From Oceanirhabdus sp. W0125-5 (lineage in GTDB: Bacteria; Bacillota; Clostridia; Clostridiales; Clostridiaceae): a DNA stretch of 64,000 nt. This document shows positions 54,950 to 63,701 of this stretch, in pieces. Both the position numbers and the translations under genes were made by a program. Location: assembly GCF_027938815.1 (NCBI RefSeq), contig NZ_CP115913.1:5304001-5368000 (forward strand), written 5' to 3'. Below the pieces are notes generated by a model that searched no databases, was not told the origin of the DNA, and worked only from the letters and a program-made list of their open reading frames with translations. Position 1 is the stretch's first letter; every line of letters begins with the position of its first letter.

Positions 54950-55213
54950 ATTAACTCCTCCAAACCTAATGAACATTAATATATCCCATCTTTTGTATAA
55001 TTCATTATACCATATTTTGTACTTATTTATACAAACACCTGAATATACCTTATCTTTTTTACAAATACTAATTACTACCAAAATAGCTCGTCTATTTTGA
55101 TTTTTGTTTTATTACTTGCACTTATTTTGTTTAATAGAAAATAAAATATGATAGATTATTTATGGGAGTTATTGATATAATTATTAAAAGAGACAAAACT
55201 AGGAGGTGTTAAA

Positions 55214-56461
55214 ATGAGTTGGTCTTCTTTAGATAACGCTGCAAAGATGTATGCTTCCTTACCCTCAACAAGAGTAACAACATTATTCAGAGTTTCATCC
55301 ACATTAAATTTTCCTGTAAATAAAGATATTCTTCAACAAGCCTTAGATTTATCACTTATACGTTTTCCGTATTTTAATGTATCTTTAAAAACAGGATTAT
55401 TCTGGAGTTATTTTGATAAAAGTAATGAAAAACTCTTGGTAGAAGAAGAAAAGTTTTATCCCTGTATGAATCTCAATGTAAAAAAACACCACTTTCCTTT
55501 TAGAGTTCTCTACTTCAACAATAGAATCTCTTTGGAATTTGCACATGCTTTAACAGATGGAACTGGTGCCATAATTTTTCTTCAATATTTACTCCAAGAA
55601 TATTTGAAAATAAAAGAATTAATTCATGAGAATGTATTAACATATATTGGTGATACTCCAACAAAATCAGAATTTGAGGATTCTTATAAAAAACATTTTG
55701 ATAGGAAAATACCTACTAAACGAGTTAAAGTAAACGCATTTCAATTTCCTTTTAAGCTCAGTGAAAAAGGTGCTTATCATATTGTAACAGGTATTTTACC
55801 AGTTAAAGATTTGTTGAATAAGGCAAAAGAATTTAATTGTTCATTAACGGAATTATTATGTGCTATTTTTATTGATTCAACTATTGAATTAATAGATAGG
55901 AATGGTTACAAAAAAAAGCCTATAGTACTTAATATACCCATAAATTTACGTACTAAATTTCCTTCAAAAACCATGAATAACTTTTTTATTTCTTTAATGC
56001 CTTCAATAGATCCTAGATTAGGAAATTATACTTTAAAAGAAATCGTAGAGTATATTCATAACTACATGAATTTAAATAATAACGAAAAAAATTTAAAACA
56101 ATTATTATGTAAAAATGTCCGAAGCGGGAACAATATATTTTTAAGAATAATCCCTTCATTTATCAAAGATTTGATAATGCCCTTTGTACACAGTAGTTTT
56201 GGAGAAGCAAATTATACTTCTGGTTTTTCCAATATGGGTCTTGTGAGACTTCCTAGTGATATGGAAAAACATATCGAAAGGTTTGATGTTTATCCTCCAC
56301 CTAGCAGAGGTAACAAAATTAAAGTAACAGCGATAAGTTATAAAGATAACTTACATATAACCTTTGGTAAAATGACATATAGAAAGGATTTTGAAGAAAT
56401 ATTTTTCTCTAAAATTAGAAAAATGAATATTCCTATAAAAATTGAAACAAATTACGTATAG
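55214..56461 (+). CDS. condensation-superfamily acyltransferase (alcohol acetyltransferase-like)
   Basis: A 415-residue protein of the CoA-dependent acyltransferase superfamily, with the catalytic HxxxDG motif as HALTDG (about residue 115) and a second-half GLVRLPSDMEKHIERFDVYPPPSRG stretch like the DFGWG region of these enzymes, though that motif is not recognisable. Relatives esterify alcohols or peptides with acetyl-CoA. RBS AGGAGGTG. It is followed by a zinc-ribbon membrane protein in the same orientation, 41 bases away, a pair also found elsewhere in clostridia. Confidence 0.7.
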   Translation: MSWSSLDNAAKMYASLPSTRVTTLFRVSSTLNFPVNKDILQQALDLSLIRFPYFNVSLKTGLFWSYFDKSNEKLLVEEEKFYPCMNLNVKKHHFPFRVLYFNNRISLEFAHALTDGTGAIIFLQYLLQEYLKIKELIHENVLTYIGDTPTKSEFEDSYKKHFDRKIPTKRVKVNAFQFPFKLSEKGAYHIVTGILPVKDLLNKAKEFNCSLTELLCAIFIDSTIELIDRNGYKKKPIVLNIPINLRTKFPSKTMNNFFISLMPSIDPRLGNYTLKEIVEYIHNYMNLNNNEKNLKQLLCKNVRSGNNIFLRIIPSFIKDLIMPFVHSSFGEANYTSGFSNMGLVRLPSDMEKHIERFDVYPPPSRGNKIKVTAISYKDNLHITFGKMTYRKDFEEIFFSKIRKMNIPIKIETNYV

Positions 56462-56502
56462 ATAAATCTTATGTAAAAAATAACTTAAGGGAGGTGTGTA
56501 TT

Positions 56503-57216
56503 ATGCCATATTGTTCAAAATGCGGAGTAGAAACTGATTTCGGAGTATATGAATGTCCTATTTGCGACTATCCTATTCCAAAAGATTTGGCTGATAAAAA
56601 AGAAAGAAAAATGCTATTCCCAAAAGCAATAAATGTACACTCTGAAAAAGTTGCTGAACGAAAAAGAGGTGCTTTCTTATTAATATCCACAGCACTTATT
56701 TCAATCATGCTGCTACTTACATTCATAGATTATAGTTTATCTTATAATCTTACTTGGTCCAAATATAGTAGTGTTTCTTTATTTTCAATTGTTATATATA
56801 TTTTTATATTCTTAGGTTTTGGAAAAACATTCTTAATCTCATTAAACCTTTGTCTATTTAATACTACTGCAATGTTACTTATGTTTGATAGAGTTGATAT
56901 AAGAATGAGTTGGTCATTAAGTTATGGTATCCCTATTGTATTACTACTATATTTGACAATATTAATATCTTACTTAATTATAAAAAACTTACCATCAAAA
57001 GGTGTAAATATTGCAGGTATAGTGCTTGGTGCAATAACAATATTTTGCTTATTTTTAGATCTTATAATTACATTTAATATATATAATTTCCCAAGGATAA
57101 CATGGTCTCTTGGAATATTAGTTTCAGTTGGCCCATTATCAATAGGCTTTATATTGCTACATTATAAAATGCCTGAGAAAATGGAGGTTTACTTGAAGAA
57201 AAAATTCCACCTGTAG
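56503..57216 (+). CDS. zinc-ribbon polytopic membrane protein (DUF6320-like)
   Basis: A 237-residue protein. The N-terminus has a zinc ribbon CSKCG...CPICDYPIP (residues about 4-24). A basic stretch follows, then about six membrane helices from residue 52, ending KMPEKMEVYLKKKFHL inside the cell. This layout matches DUF6320 proteins that neighbour condensation-type acyltransferases, so it may be a partner subunit. The ATG at 56503 has GGGAGGTGTG upstream. Element copy A starts 4 bases after its stop. Confidence 0.72.
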   Translation: MPYCSKCGVETDFGVYECPICDYPIPKDLADKKERKMLFPKAINVHSEKVAERKRGAFLLISTALISIMLLLTFIDYSLSYNLTWSKYSSVSLFSIVIYIFIFLGFGKTFLISLNLCLFNTTAMLLMFDRVDIRMSWSLSYGIPIVLLLYLTILISYLIIKNLPSKGVNIAGIVLGAITIFCLFLDLIITFNIYNFPRITWSLGILVSVGPLSIGFILLHYKMPEKMEVYLKKKFHL

Positions 57217-57220
57217 AAAA

Positions 57221-57490
57221 AAGCACGGATAACCGTGCTTAAAAGAAACTGAAAGTTGAAAACTGAAAACTGAAAACGATGGATGCTTCTCACGTACGTG
57301 AGAAGCTAAATTTTATTGTTCTTTAGAAAAAGAAATGTTTACTCATTTTATCTTAGATAAAATATTGTAGTTTTAATACAATGTTTCATTACAAATGAAA
57401 CGAGTAAAATCCTATTGTCCAAGGAACAATAGGATTAAAATTTCTCGGAGAGAAATGTCCACCATTATCCATTTTACATTATACATTATG
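57221..57490 (+). repeat. dispersed structured element, copy A (full length, 270 bp)
   Basis: Reference copy. Hairpin AAGCACGG-ataa-CCGTGCTT; 7-mers (GAAAGTTGAAAACTGAAAAC); hairpin GCTTCTCAC-gtac-GTGAGAAGC (57285-57306). The core follows: closing stem GTTTACTC/GAGTAAA enclosing TTTTATCTTAGATAAAA, ATTGTA/TACAAT and TTTCATT/AATGAAA. Then hairpin AATCCTATTGT/ACAATAGGATT, hairpin TTTCTCGGAGAGAAA, CCACCATTATCC and inverted 7-mers. Confidence 0.88.
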
Positions 57491-57491
57491 T

Positions 57492-57529
57492 TTTATTTAA
57501 GTAACTTGAATTGAAGTTACTTAAATAAA
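57492..57529. terminator. hairpin at the 3' end of the 57530 gene
   Basis: Perfect 16-bp arms TTTATTTAAGTAACTT with loop GAATTG, immediately after the stop codon and adjacent to copy A. Confidence 0.7.
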
Positions 57530-57937
57530 TTAATTTCTAGGTACATATCTAATCTTATCATTATAGTAACCAATCCTAATTTCACGCTCCTTAGAAAGAC
57601 CACATTTACACTCATAATGAACAAGATCATATTCTGCATATTTATAATAGAGATTATCCCCAATTATAGTCTCATTACCAAGATAATCTTCTACTCCTAC
57701 AGGTACCCAGAATTCATCAACTTTTCTAGGTTGTAATGATATACGCCACATTTCTTCATAGTCACACATTTGTGGCTTACCTAACTTAGCAGTATAGTAT
57801 GGACAAGGTTCAAATCTAGGAGATACAGTCCCCCCAATAAGTCCGCTTCCACTTTTCTTTGGAGCAGCATAAACAGTACTACTTAATGAAAATAAAACAA
57901 ATATTACACTTAAAATAGTAAAAATTTTTTTCTTCAC
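57530..57937 (-). CDS. small secreted protein with conserved Cys residues
   Basis: A 135-residue exported protein. The signal peptide is about 1-24 (LFSLSSTVYAA). The mature part has four Cys (PCPYYT, QMCDYEE, YECKCGL), probably two disulphides or a metal site. I do not recognise the family. RBS GGGGGAATA. Monocistronic. Confidence 0.6.
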   Translation of the reverse strand: MKKKIFTILSVIFVLFSLSSTVYAAPKKSGSGLIGGTVSPRFEPCPYYTAKLGKPQMCDYEEMWRISLQPRKVDEFWVPVGVEDYLGNETIIGDNLYYKYAEYDLVHYECKCGLSKEREIRIGYYNDKIRYVPRN

Positions 57938-58080
57938 TCTTTATTCCCCCTTGTATTATAAAATAATTATTTTACAGTAAATATTTTACATTACATTGTG
58001 CCAATTGTCATTATTTGCTTTATCTTTCATTATATGGTATTATTTTTTATATTACTTATTTATTAAAGGAGGAATAAATA

Positions 58081-60081
58081 TTGAATAAATTTAAAAAATT
58101 ATTTATTATAATCATAATTTTCACACTATCAACTTGTTGTTTTCTATACAAAAACTCATCCAATGTAAAAACTTTAAATAAACAAAACCTAACTTCCGAA
58201 GAAAAAATGTACAAACAGTATTATGAAGTAATTTCTTTACTTACTAGTGAGGATTTTGGCGGCAGACTCCCTGGTAGTATTGGTAATAAAAAAACAGTGA
58301 AAATGATTGAAACTAAATTTTCTTCATTAGATTTAAAACCTCTTATAGGTGATAATTATCTTCAAGAATATAACCAAAGTACCTTTACTAACATTAATGC
58401 TAGTATGAATATATTCTTTCCTGATGGGAAGTCAAAAAAGTTACATTATGGAAGAGATTTTTTAGATAGAAAAGTAATTCTAAACTTAAATACTCATTCT
58501 TCTATTACTGACAACATAGAAGACTTAAATGAAAATACTAAATTCTTATTAGCTAATGAAAATGGAAGTTTATCAGAATATATAGAAAACAGTATCCCTG
58601 AAGATACTATAATACTTGTTAAATCTAATTACTTTACAAAACTCAATCGATTATCAGATAAGTATCCAATTATTCAGATAACTGAAGCTGTATATGATTT
58701 ATTATCTAATAATTCTAATTGTGAAATTCAAATGTCTCTTTCAACAGAGAAAAAAAACATTGTATCAAATAATGTTTTAGGTATGATTAAAGGAACTACT
58801 AATAATAAAGCTGTAGTACTATCCTGCCACTTTGATCATGTAGGCACCTGGGGAGAATCTCTGTTTAGAGGAGCTATTGATAATGCATCAGGAACAGCAT
58901 TGTTTCTGAATTTGACTGAGGATTTAAGTAATTTTTATAAAACCACTAAACCTGCATATGATATAATATTTGCTGCATTTAATGGAGAAGAAAGTGGTTT
59001 ACAAGGAAGCGATTATTTTGTAAAAAATTTATCTGGTGAATATGAAAATATCTATAATATAAATCTAGATTGTATAGGTATAAAAGGTGATGATACATTA
59101 GTTTTAAGCGGTGATAATAGTATGAGTATGATTAACTCACTTAAATCATGGCTTGAAAAAGAAAGTATTGATGTAAATTCCATTGAAGGTGGATTTACCA
59201 GTGATCATATGTCATTTACAAATGCAGGTTTCAGCGGGGTCAATATTGGTCAATATTCTGTAGAATCAATTCATACTACTGATGATAATATTGATAAAAT
59301 AGATTTTAAATATATTGATAATATAAAAAAAATCTTATATAAAATATTAACATCCAACTTATCTGACTTTATGAAGGAGAACAAAGAAATTAAAATAGCT
59401 AATAGCCTCAAAGATGAACTAAAACAAAAGAGATTGGAAGAAAGCACTAAAATCAAATCATCTTTAACACTTGGAGAATATGGAGTTTTTGATATTCTTG
59501 GATGCAAATACTTTATTGAAAAAAATAGTATTACTTATGATGATTTTAATGAATTCAAAGAACATTATCCTAACTTAATATTAAATAATACAATAAACAA
59601 TTATAAACTAAAAGATATCTCAATTGATTATTATTCACCTTTTGATAAATCTAAAAAAATAGAATTTATGAAAAGTTTAGAACTAAATAAGATATATTCT
59701 ATAGATATTGACACTCCAGTTATTATTAAGAATATCATACTCAAATATAATACACAAAAAGATGATTCTTATATAGAACTAATATTAAATGAAGGAACTA
59801 TTGACAGCGATAATTCAAAAATATTAACTATTAATAAATCAGATTATATACTTACATACTCAGATAAAACATTTAACTACTTATTCAGCATAGGAAAAAA
59901 TATTTCCATTAACTCAAATGAATATGCTCTAACAACACAAATAAAAAAACCTGTTGTAGGCTCCACAAATACACTTAAAGAATTTGTGATAACTATTACT
60001 CCTTCAATTCAAGAGGATCTTCTTCAATTATTAGAAAGTATTAATTTTTCACAATTAACTAAAAATATTATAAATAATTAA
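58081..60081 (+). CDS. M28-family zinc aminopeptidase, membrane-anchored
   Basis: A 666-residue peptidase with an N-terminal helix (LFIIIIIFTLSTCC) that is an anchor or lipoprotein signal. The M28 domain has all five metal ligands: His250 (SCHFDH), Asp267 (GAIDNASG), Glu303/304 (NGEESG), Asp330 (NLDCIG) and His376 (SDHMSF). Residues 100-230 are a PA-like insertion, and a roughly 230-residue C-terminal extension is unrecognised. It should cleave N-terminal residues from peptides outside the cell. TTG start with AAAGGAGGAATAAATA. Confidence 0.92.
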   Translation: MNKFKKLFIIIIIFTLSTCCFLYKNSSNVKTLNKQNLTSEEKMYKQYYEVISLLTSEDFGGRLPGSIGNKKTVKMIETKFSSLDLKPLIGDNYLQEYNQSTFTNINASMNIFFPDGKSKKLHYGRDFLDRKVILNLNTHSSITDNIEDLNENTKFLLANENGSLSEYIENSIPEDTIILVKSNYFTKLNRLSDKYPIIQITEAVYDLLSNNSNCEIQMSLSTEKKNIVSNNVLGMIKGTTNNKAVVLSCHFDHVGTWGESLFRGAIDNASGTALFLNLTEDLSNFYKTTKPAYDIIFAAFNGEESGLQGSDYFVKNLSGEYENIYNINLDCIGIKGDDTLVLSGDNSMSMINSLKSWLEKESIDVNSIEGGFTSDHMSFTNAGFSGVNIGQYSVESIHTTDDNIDKIDFKYIDNIKKILYKILTSNLSDFMKENKEIKIANSLKDELKQKRLEESTKIKSSLTLGEYGVFDILGCKYFIEKNSITYDDFNEFKEHYPNLILNNTINNYKLKDISIDYYSPFDKSKKIEFMKSLELNKIYSIDIDTPVIIKNIILKYNTQKDDSYIELILNEGTIDSDNSKILTINKSDYILTYSDKTFNYLFSIGKNISINSNEYALTTQIKKPVVGSTNTLKEFVITITPSIQEDLLQLLESINFSQLTKNIINN

Positions 60082-60174
60082 TAGTATTCATAAGTTTTCC
60101 TTAAAATTAAATTAGAATGGTTACACTACAATTATTTAATTGTAAACATCGTTATTATACTCTTAACTTATGAA

Positions 60175-60193
60175 ACTTCAATTGAAGCTTCAT
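60175..60193. repeat. 19-bp direct repeat, left flank of copy C
   Basis: ACTTCAATTGAAGCTTCAT, identical to 60396-60414. It is itself part of the palindrome at 60170-60193 and resembles the former 3' end of the MATE gene. Confidence 0.8.
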
Positions 60194-60395
60194 AAAAAAA
60201 GCCGTGCTTTAAAAACAAATGTTTACTCATTTTATCTTAGACAAAATATTGTAGTTTTAATACAATGTTTAATTACAAATGAAACGAGTAAAATCCCATT
60301 GTCCAAGGAACAATAGGATTAAAATTTCTCGGAGAGAAATGTCCATCATTATCCATTATCAATTTTACATTATACATTATGTTTTATTTTATGCT
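60194..60395 (+). repeat. dispersed structured element, copy C
   Basis: Partial first hairpin (GCCGTGCTTT), AAAAACAAATG fused directly to TTTACTC (7-mers and second hairpin deleted). The rest is nearly identical to copy A through the core, TCCAAGGA hairpin, TTTCTCGGAGAGAAA and inverted 7-mers. It is flanked by 19-bp direct repeats and provides the MATE gene's stop codon. Confidence 0.85.
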
Positions 60396-61762
60396 ACTTC
60401 AATTGAAGCTTCATGCTTCTCCTTCAAGTATCCTTTAAAATGCAACGCCATTGCAGCAGTTAATATTATTGTTAAGAAATCTGCTGTTGGTTGTATTAAT
60501 GCTACCCCAGTAATATTAAATAACTTAGGTAAAATTAATGCTGCTGGCATTAAGAACACACCTTGTCTTCCAACAGAAAGCGCCAACGCTTGTTTACCTT
60601 TACCCAAGGCTTGGAATAATACAGCATATACATTTTGAAATCCGAATAAAGGAGTTAATAAACACATATATCTTAACATCATACTTCCAATTTTGATAAC
60701 CTCTGGGTCTGAACTAAATACGCCTACAACGGCTGGTGCAAATGCAATTAATAAAACAGAGGATACTGTACAAAAAATCGTTGTAACCTTCAATGAATAT
60801 TTAATTGCTCTATTTAGCTTTTTATATTTTTTAGCACCATAATTAAACCCAGCAAGAGGTTGGAATCCTTGACAATATCCAAATACAACATATATAACAA
60901 TAGACATTATTCTTAAAGTAATACCTACAGATGCAACAGCTGCTGTCCCATATGGATTAGCCGCATTATTTATAAGTCCCATTGATAAACTTGATAAAGC
61001 TTGCCTTGCAAAAGTTGCAATTCCAATCTGCATAACTTGAGCATATATTCTTTTACTAAATGTGAAATTCTTAATTGAGATTTTTACTGTACTCTTTCCT
61101 TTTAGATAATACAAGATAAGAAAAATAGTAGAAATCCCTTGACCTAGTACAGTTGCTAATGCGGCTCCTTTAACACCCATATCAAATACAAACATAAAGA
61201 TTGGGTCAAATAAAATATTTAATACAGCACCCATACTTATAGCTACCATACTGTATTTAGGACTACCCTCTGCTCTAATCATATTATTTAATGTCATATT
61301 TACTATTGTGAATACAGCTCCTAAAACTAATATCCTGCTGTAATCAAGAGCATATACCATCACTTCATCTGAAGCACCAAATATTTTCAACAATTTTTCC
61401 ATAAATATAAATCCAAAAATAGAGAAAATTACTGCTACTACTATTGCTGTAAAAAAAGTAGTTGCTCCAGTCTTGTTTGCCTCTTCCATATCCTTCTGAC
61501 CTAACAGTCTTGATATATATGATGCAGATCCCACACCAAACATCTGCCCAACTGCAGCAATCAATATAAATAGTGGAAATGCAACTGCGACAGCAGCCAT
61601 AGCCTCTGAACTATTAAGCATACCAACAAAATATGAGTCTACTATGTTATAAACAGCTGAGATCAACATGGCAATAATCCCTGGTACAGCCAGTTTATTT
61701 AATGTTTTTTCAACCTTTTCACTCTCAAACAATTGTCTTCTTTTGTCTTTATTTGCTTCCAT
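60389..61762 (-). CDS. MATE-family multidrug/sodium antiporter
   Basis: A 457-residue protein with twelve helices in two homologous halves: KLAVPGIIAMLISAVYNIVDSYFVG and IGMAT-like IGIATFARQALSSLSMGLINNAA, with GYCQGFQPLAGFNYGAKKY between them. It exports cationic drugs using a Na+ or H+ gradient. Upstream by 60 bases is a TetR regulator. The last residues HEASIEVA and stop are altered: the flanking repeat at 60175 preserves HEASIEVS-stop, which was probably the original end. Confidence 0.93.
   Translation of the reverse strand: MEANKDKRRQLFESEKVEKTLNKLAVPGIIAMLISAVYNIVDSYFVGMLNSSEAMAAVAVAFPLFILIAAVGQMFGVGSASYISRLLGQKDMEEANKTGATTFFTAIVVAVIFSIFGFIFMEKLLKIFGASDEVMVYALDYSRILVLGAVFTIVNMTLNNMIRAEGSPKYSMVAISMGAVLNILFDPIFMFVFDMGVKGAALATVLGQGISTIFLILYYLKGKSTVKISIKNFTFSKRIYAQVMQIGIATFARQALSSLSMGLINNAANPYGTAAVASVGITLRIMSIVIYVVFGYCQGFQPLAGFNYGAKKYKKLNRAIKYSLKVTTIFCTVSSVLLIAFAPAVVGVFSSDPEVIKIGSMMLRYMCLLTPLFGFQNVYAVLFQALGKGKQALALSVGRQGVFLMPAALILPKLFNITGVALIQPTADFLTIILTAAMALHFKGYLKEKHEASIEVA
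60396..60414. repeat. 19-bp direct repeat, right flank of copy C
   Basis: ACTTCAATTGAAGCTTCAT within the last codons of the MATE gene, identical to 60175-60193. Confidence 0.8.
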
Positions 61763-61822
61763 TAAGATACCTCCTACATATTATTTCATTAACTTTATTT
61801 TCTTTTTGGATATTTAATATCC

Positions 61823-62374
61823 CTAAAACAACATCTTATCGACCATAAACTCTATAAACTCAATATTTTTTTCATGTTCTTCCGACTTTTGATCATGAAG
61901 AAGAAACCCATTAAAGATAAGCGTCATACTAATCCTTTCATTAAATTCCTTTGTTTCCTTATTTATTTCATCACAAGAATTTATTATATTAATAACTTTA
62001 TCAAGTACTCTCTCCTTTAATTTTGTGAATACAATTCCTTCTTCATCTGTCCCTTTAAACAGTTCTCGTCCAAGCCCTTTTCTATCTATCACATCTTTAT
62101 ATATCATGATTAATACTTTTTTAATCTTTTCTTTTCCAATAGCATCACTACCACATATTTTATCTACCTTTTCGAAGGTACTATTCCAACTATCAGTTAA
62201 AATCTTTCTATATAATGTTTTTTTATTTGGAAAATAATTATATAAAGTTCCAACAGCAATTCCTACATCCTTTGAAATTGCTTTCATTTCAACCTTATCG
62301 TATCCAAGTTTATAAAATAAGTTTAGTGCAGATTTATATATCTTCTCATCTAAGTTTTTTATAATTTTAGGCAT
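61823..62374 (-). CDS. TetR-family regulator of the MATE gene
   Basis: A 183-residue repressor. Residues 1-50 are the HTH (NLFYKLGYDKVEMKAISKDV, then VGTLYNYFPNKKTLYRKIL); the rest is the ligand-binding domain. The ATG at 62374 has AAGGAGAAA upstream; the longer frame to 62482 runs through the promoter. It is followed by the MATE gene and probably represses both through inverted repeats at the promoter, released by an exported compound. Confidence 0.92.
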   Translation of the reverse strand: MPKIIKNLDEKIYKSALNLFYKLGYDKVEMKAISKDVGIAVGTLYNYFPNKKTLYRKILTDSWNSTFEKVDKICGSDAIGKEKIKKVLIMIYKDVIDRKGLGRELFKGTDEEGIVFTKLKERVLDKVINIINSCDEINKETKEFNERISMTLIFNGFLLHDQKSEEHEKNIEFIEFMVDKMLF

Positions 62375-62409
62375 ATGTTTCTCCTTACTTTTTATTTTTA
62401 TGAATCTCC

Positions 62410-62472
62410 ATTCATTTAAATAGTATATATTCATATTATACTCAAAAAACGTAAAAGTCAATTTAAATGAAT
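62410..62472 (-). promoter_or_regulatory. TetR-MATE promoter framed by inverted repeats
   Basis: TTGACT (62456-62461) and TAATAT (62433-62438), 17-base spacer. ATTCATTTAAAT (62410-62421) and its exact complement (62461-62472) frame the promoter as likely operator halves. Confidence 0.65.
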
Positions 62473-62490
62473 CATAATTCATAATAAATT

Positions 62491-62528
62491 CAAAAAAAAA
62501 TCACCTCCACAGATAATCTGTATGAGGT
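62491..62528 (-). terminator. terminator of the ArsR-type gene
   Basis: ACCTC-ACAGAT/ATCTGT-GAGGT stem (62503-62528) followed on the minus strand by eight or more T. Confidence 0.88.
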
Positions 62529-62571
62529 AATATTTATAAAATATATTAATAAGACATTATTCTTTTACTTT

Positions 62572-63657
62572 TTATTTCATCAAATCCTGTAATTCAAAAT
62601 CCTCTACAATTCCTTTTATTAGATTTTTTAAAGTTTCCTCATCTAATTCAAAAGATTTTTTCTTATCTCCTTTAGTAACTTTTAGTAGCTTATAGGTTTT
62701 CATAAGGTTTAAGTGATATGACACTGTTGCCGCAGTAAGCTCTAATTCCTTTGCAATATCATTTGCACTTATTTCAGGATTCTCAACTATTAATTTGATA
62801 ATATTATACTTAGTCTTATCACCTAAGGTCTTCATAATTCTTAATTTCTTTTCAAGTTCAAATTCTTTTCTCTCTTTTATCTTATTAAAAAGTTCTTCTA
62901 CTTTGTATCCCCAATGCAATAAAATTTTATCTTCAATTTCTCTCATCATAATCTTATCACCACAAACATAACTTAGAGAAAGAATACATGTAGAATTTTT
63001 CAAGTGTTCTTTATCAAAATAATCATCAACTATACTGTTCAAAAAGTCTACTCCACCACTTTCAATATTTTTTTCGAAGATTTTTCTATAATCACTTATT
63101 TCAACTTCTCCCTGTCTCCATAATATATTGAATTCTTTTTTTAACTTTTCCATAAATTCTACATATTCTTTTATATATTTCACAGGCTCTTCAATTGCAC
63201 AAAAAATATTCCATTTCATACTTGATGATAAAGTTGTATTTTTAACTGTTGATAATAAAAAATTCTTATCCTTGTATTTTTCTTCCATAATGTAACCCTT
63301 TATCATTTCCTTCTTACCAACAATTTTCATCAACACTATCATTAAATTCTTTCTTATTGTATTCTCATCTAAATCTAAGGCTTTATTGAGATATTCATCA
63401 ATATCATTACTTTCTAATAATATATTCCCTCCAATAATTTCAATTATAGGGTTAAACTCTTGAGAGTAGAATTTATCTATAACTTCAAAGTGATTCTTCA
63501 TCTTTTTCTGAATTTCTTTAGTTAATTCCTCATATTGCTCTAAATCAACATCTTCAAAAAATGGATTTTGCTCCAACTCTTCAAGAAATCTTCCCATGTA
63601 AGGATAATAAACAAAATCCACAATCTTAGCTAACTTATTATTTATAACTATTTTCAT
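62572..63657 (-). CDS. ArsR-type HTH protein with long N-terminal domain
   Basis: A 361-residue protein. Residues 1-260 form a helical domain of unknown function. The last 90 residues are an ArsR winged helix (RIMKTLGDKTKYNIIKLIVE, ANDIAKELELTAATVSYHLN, then LLKVTKGDKKKSFELDEETL). No metal-binding Cys pair is seen in the HTH. The ATG at 63657 has AGGATTGAT upstream. A paralogue lies immediately upstream (63702), in tandem. The target is unknown. Confidence 0.8.
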   Translation of the reverse strand: MKIVINNKLAKIVDFVYYPYMGRFLEELEQNPFFEDVDLEQYEELTKEIQKKMKNHFEVIDKFYSQEFNPIIEIIGGNILLESNDIDEYLNKALDLDENTIRKNLMIVLMKIVGKKEMIKGYIMEEKYKDKNFLLSTVKNTTLSSSMKWNIFCAIEEPVKYIKEYVEFMEKLKKEFNILWRQGEVEISDYRKIFEKNIESGGVDFLNSIVDDYFDKEHLKNSTCILSLSYVCGDKIMMREIEDKILLHWGYKVEELFNKIKERKEFELEKKLRIMKTLGDKTKYNIIKLIVENPEISANDIAKELELTAATVSYHLNLMKTYKLLKVTKGDKKKSFELDEETLKNLIKGIVEDFELQDLMK

Positions 63658-63701
63658 TCTTATCAATCCTATCATTGTTATTTTTCTTATTCCTAAATTA
63701 A

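Noticed and set aside
54950..55081. N-terminal extension of the DegV-family protein
   Set aside because: The extension lacks family similarity, and a strong GGAGGAG site directs initiation at 54949.
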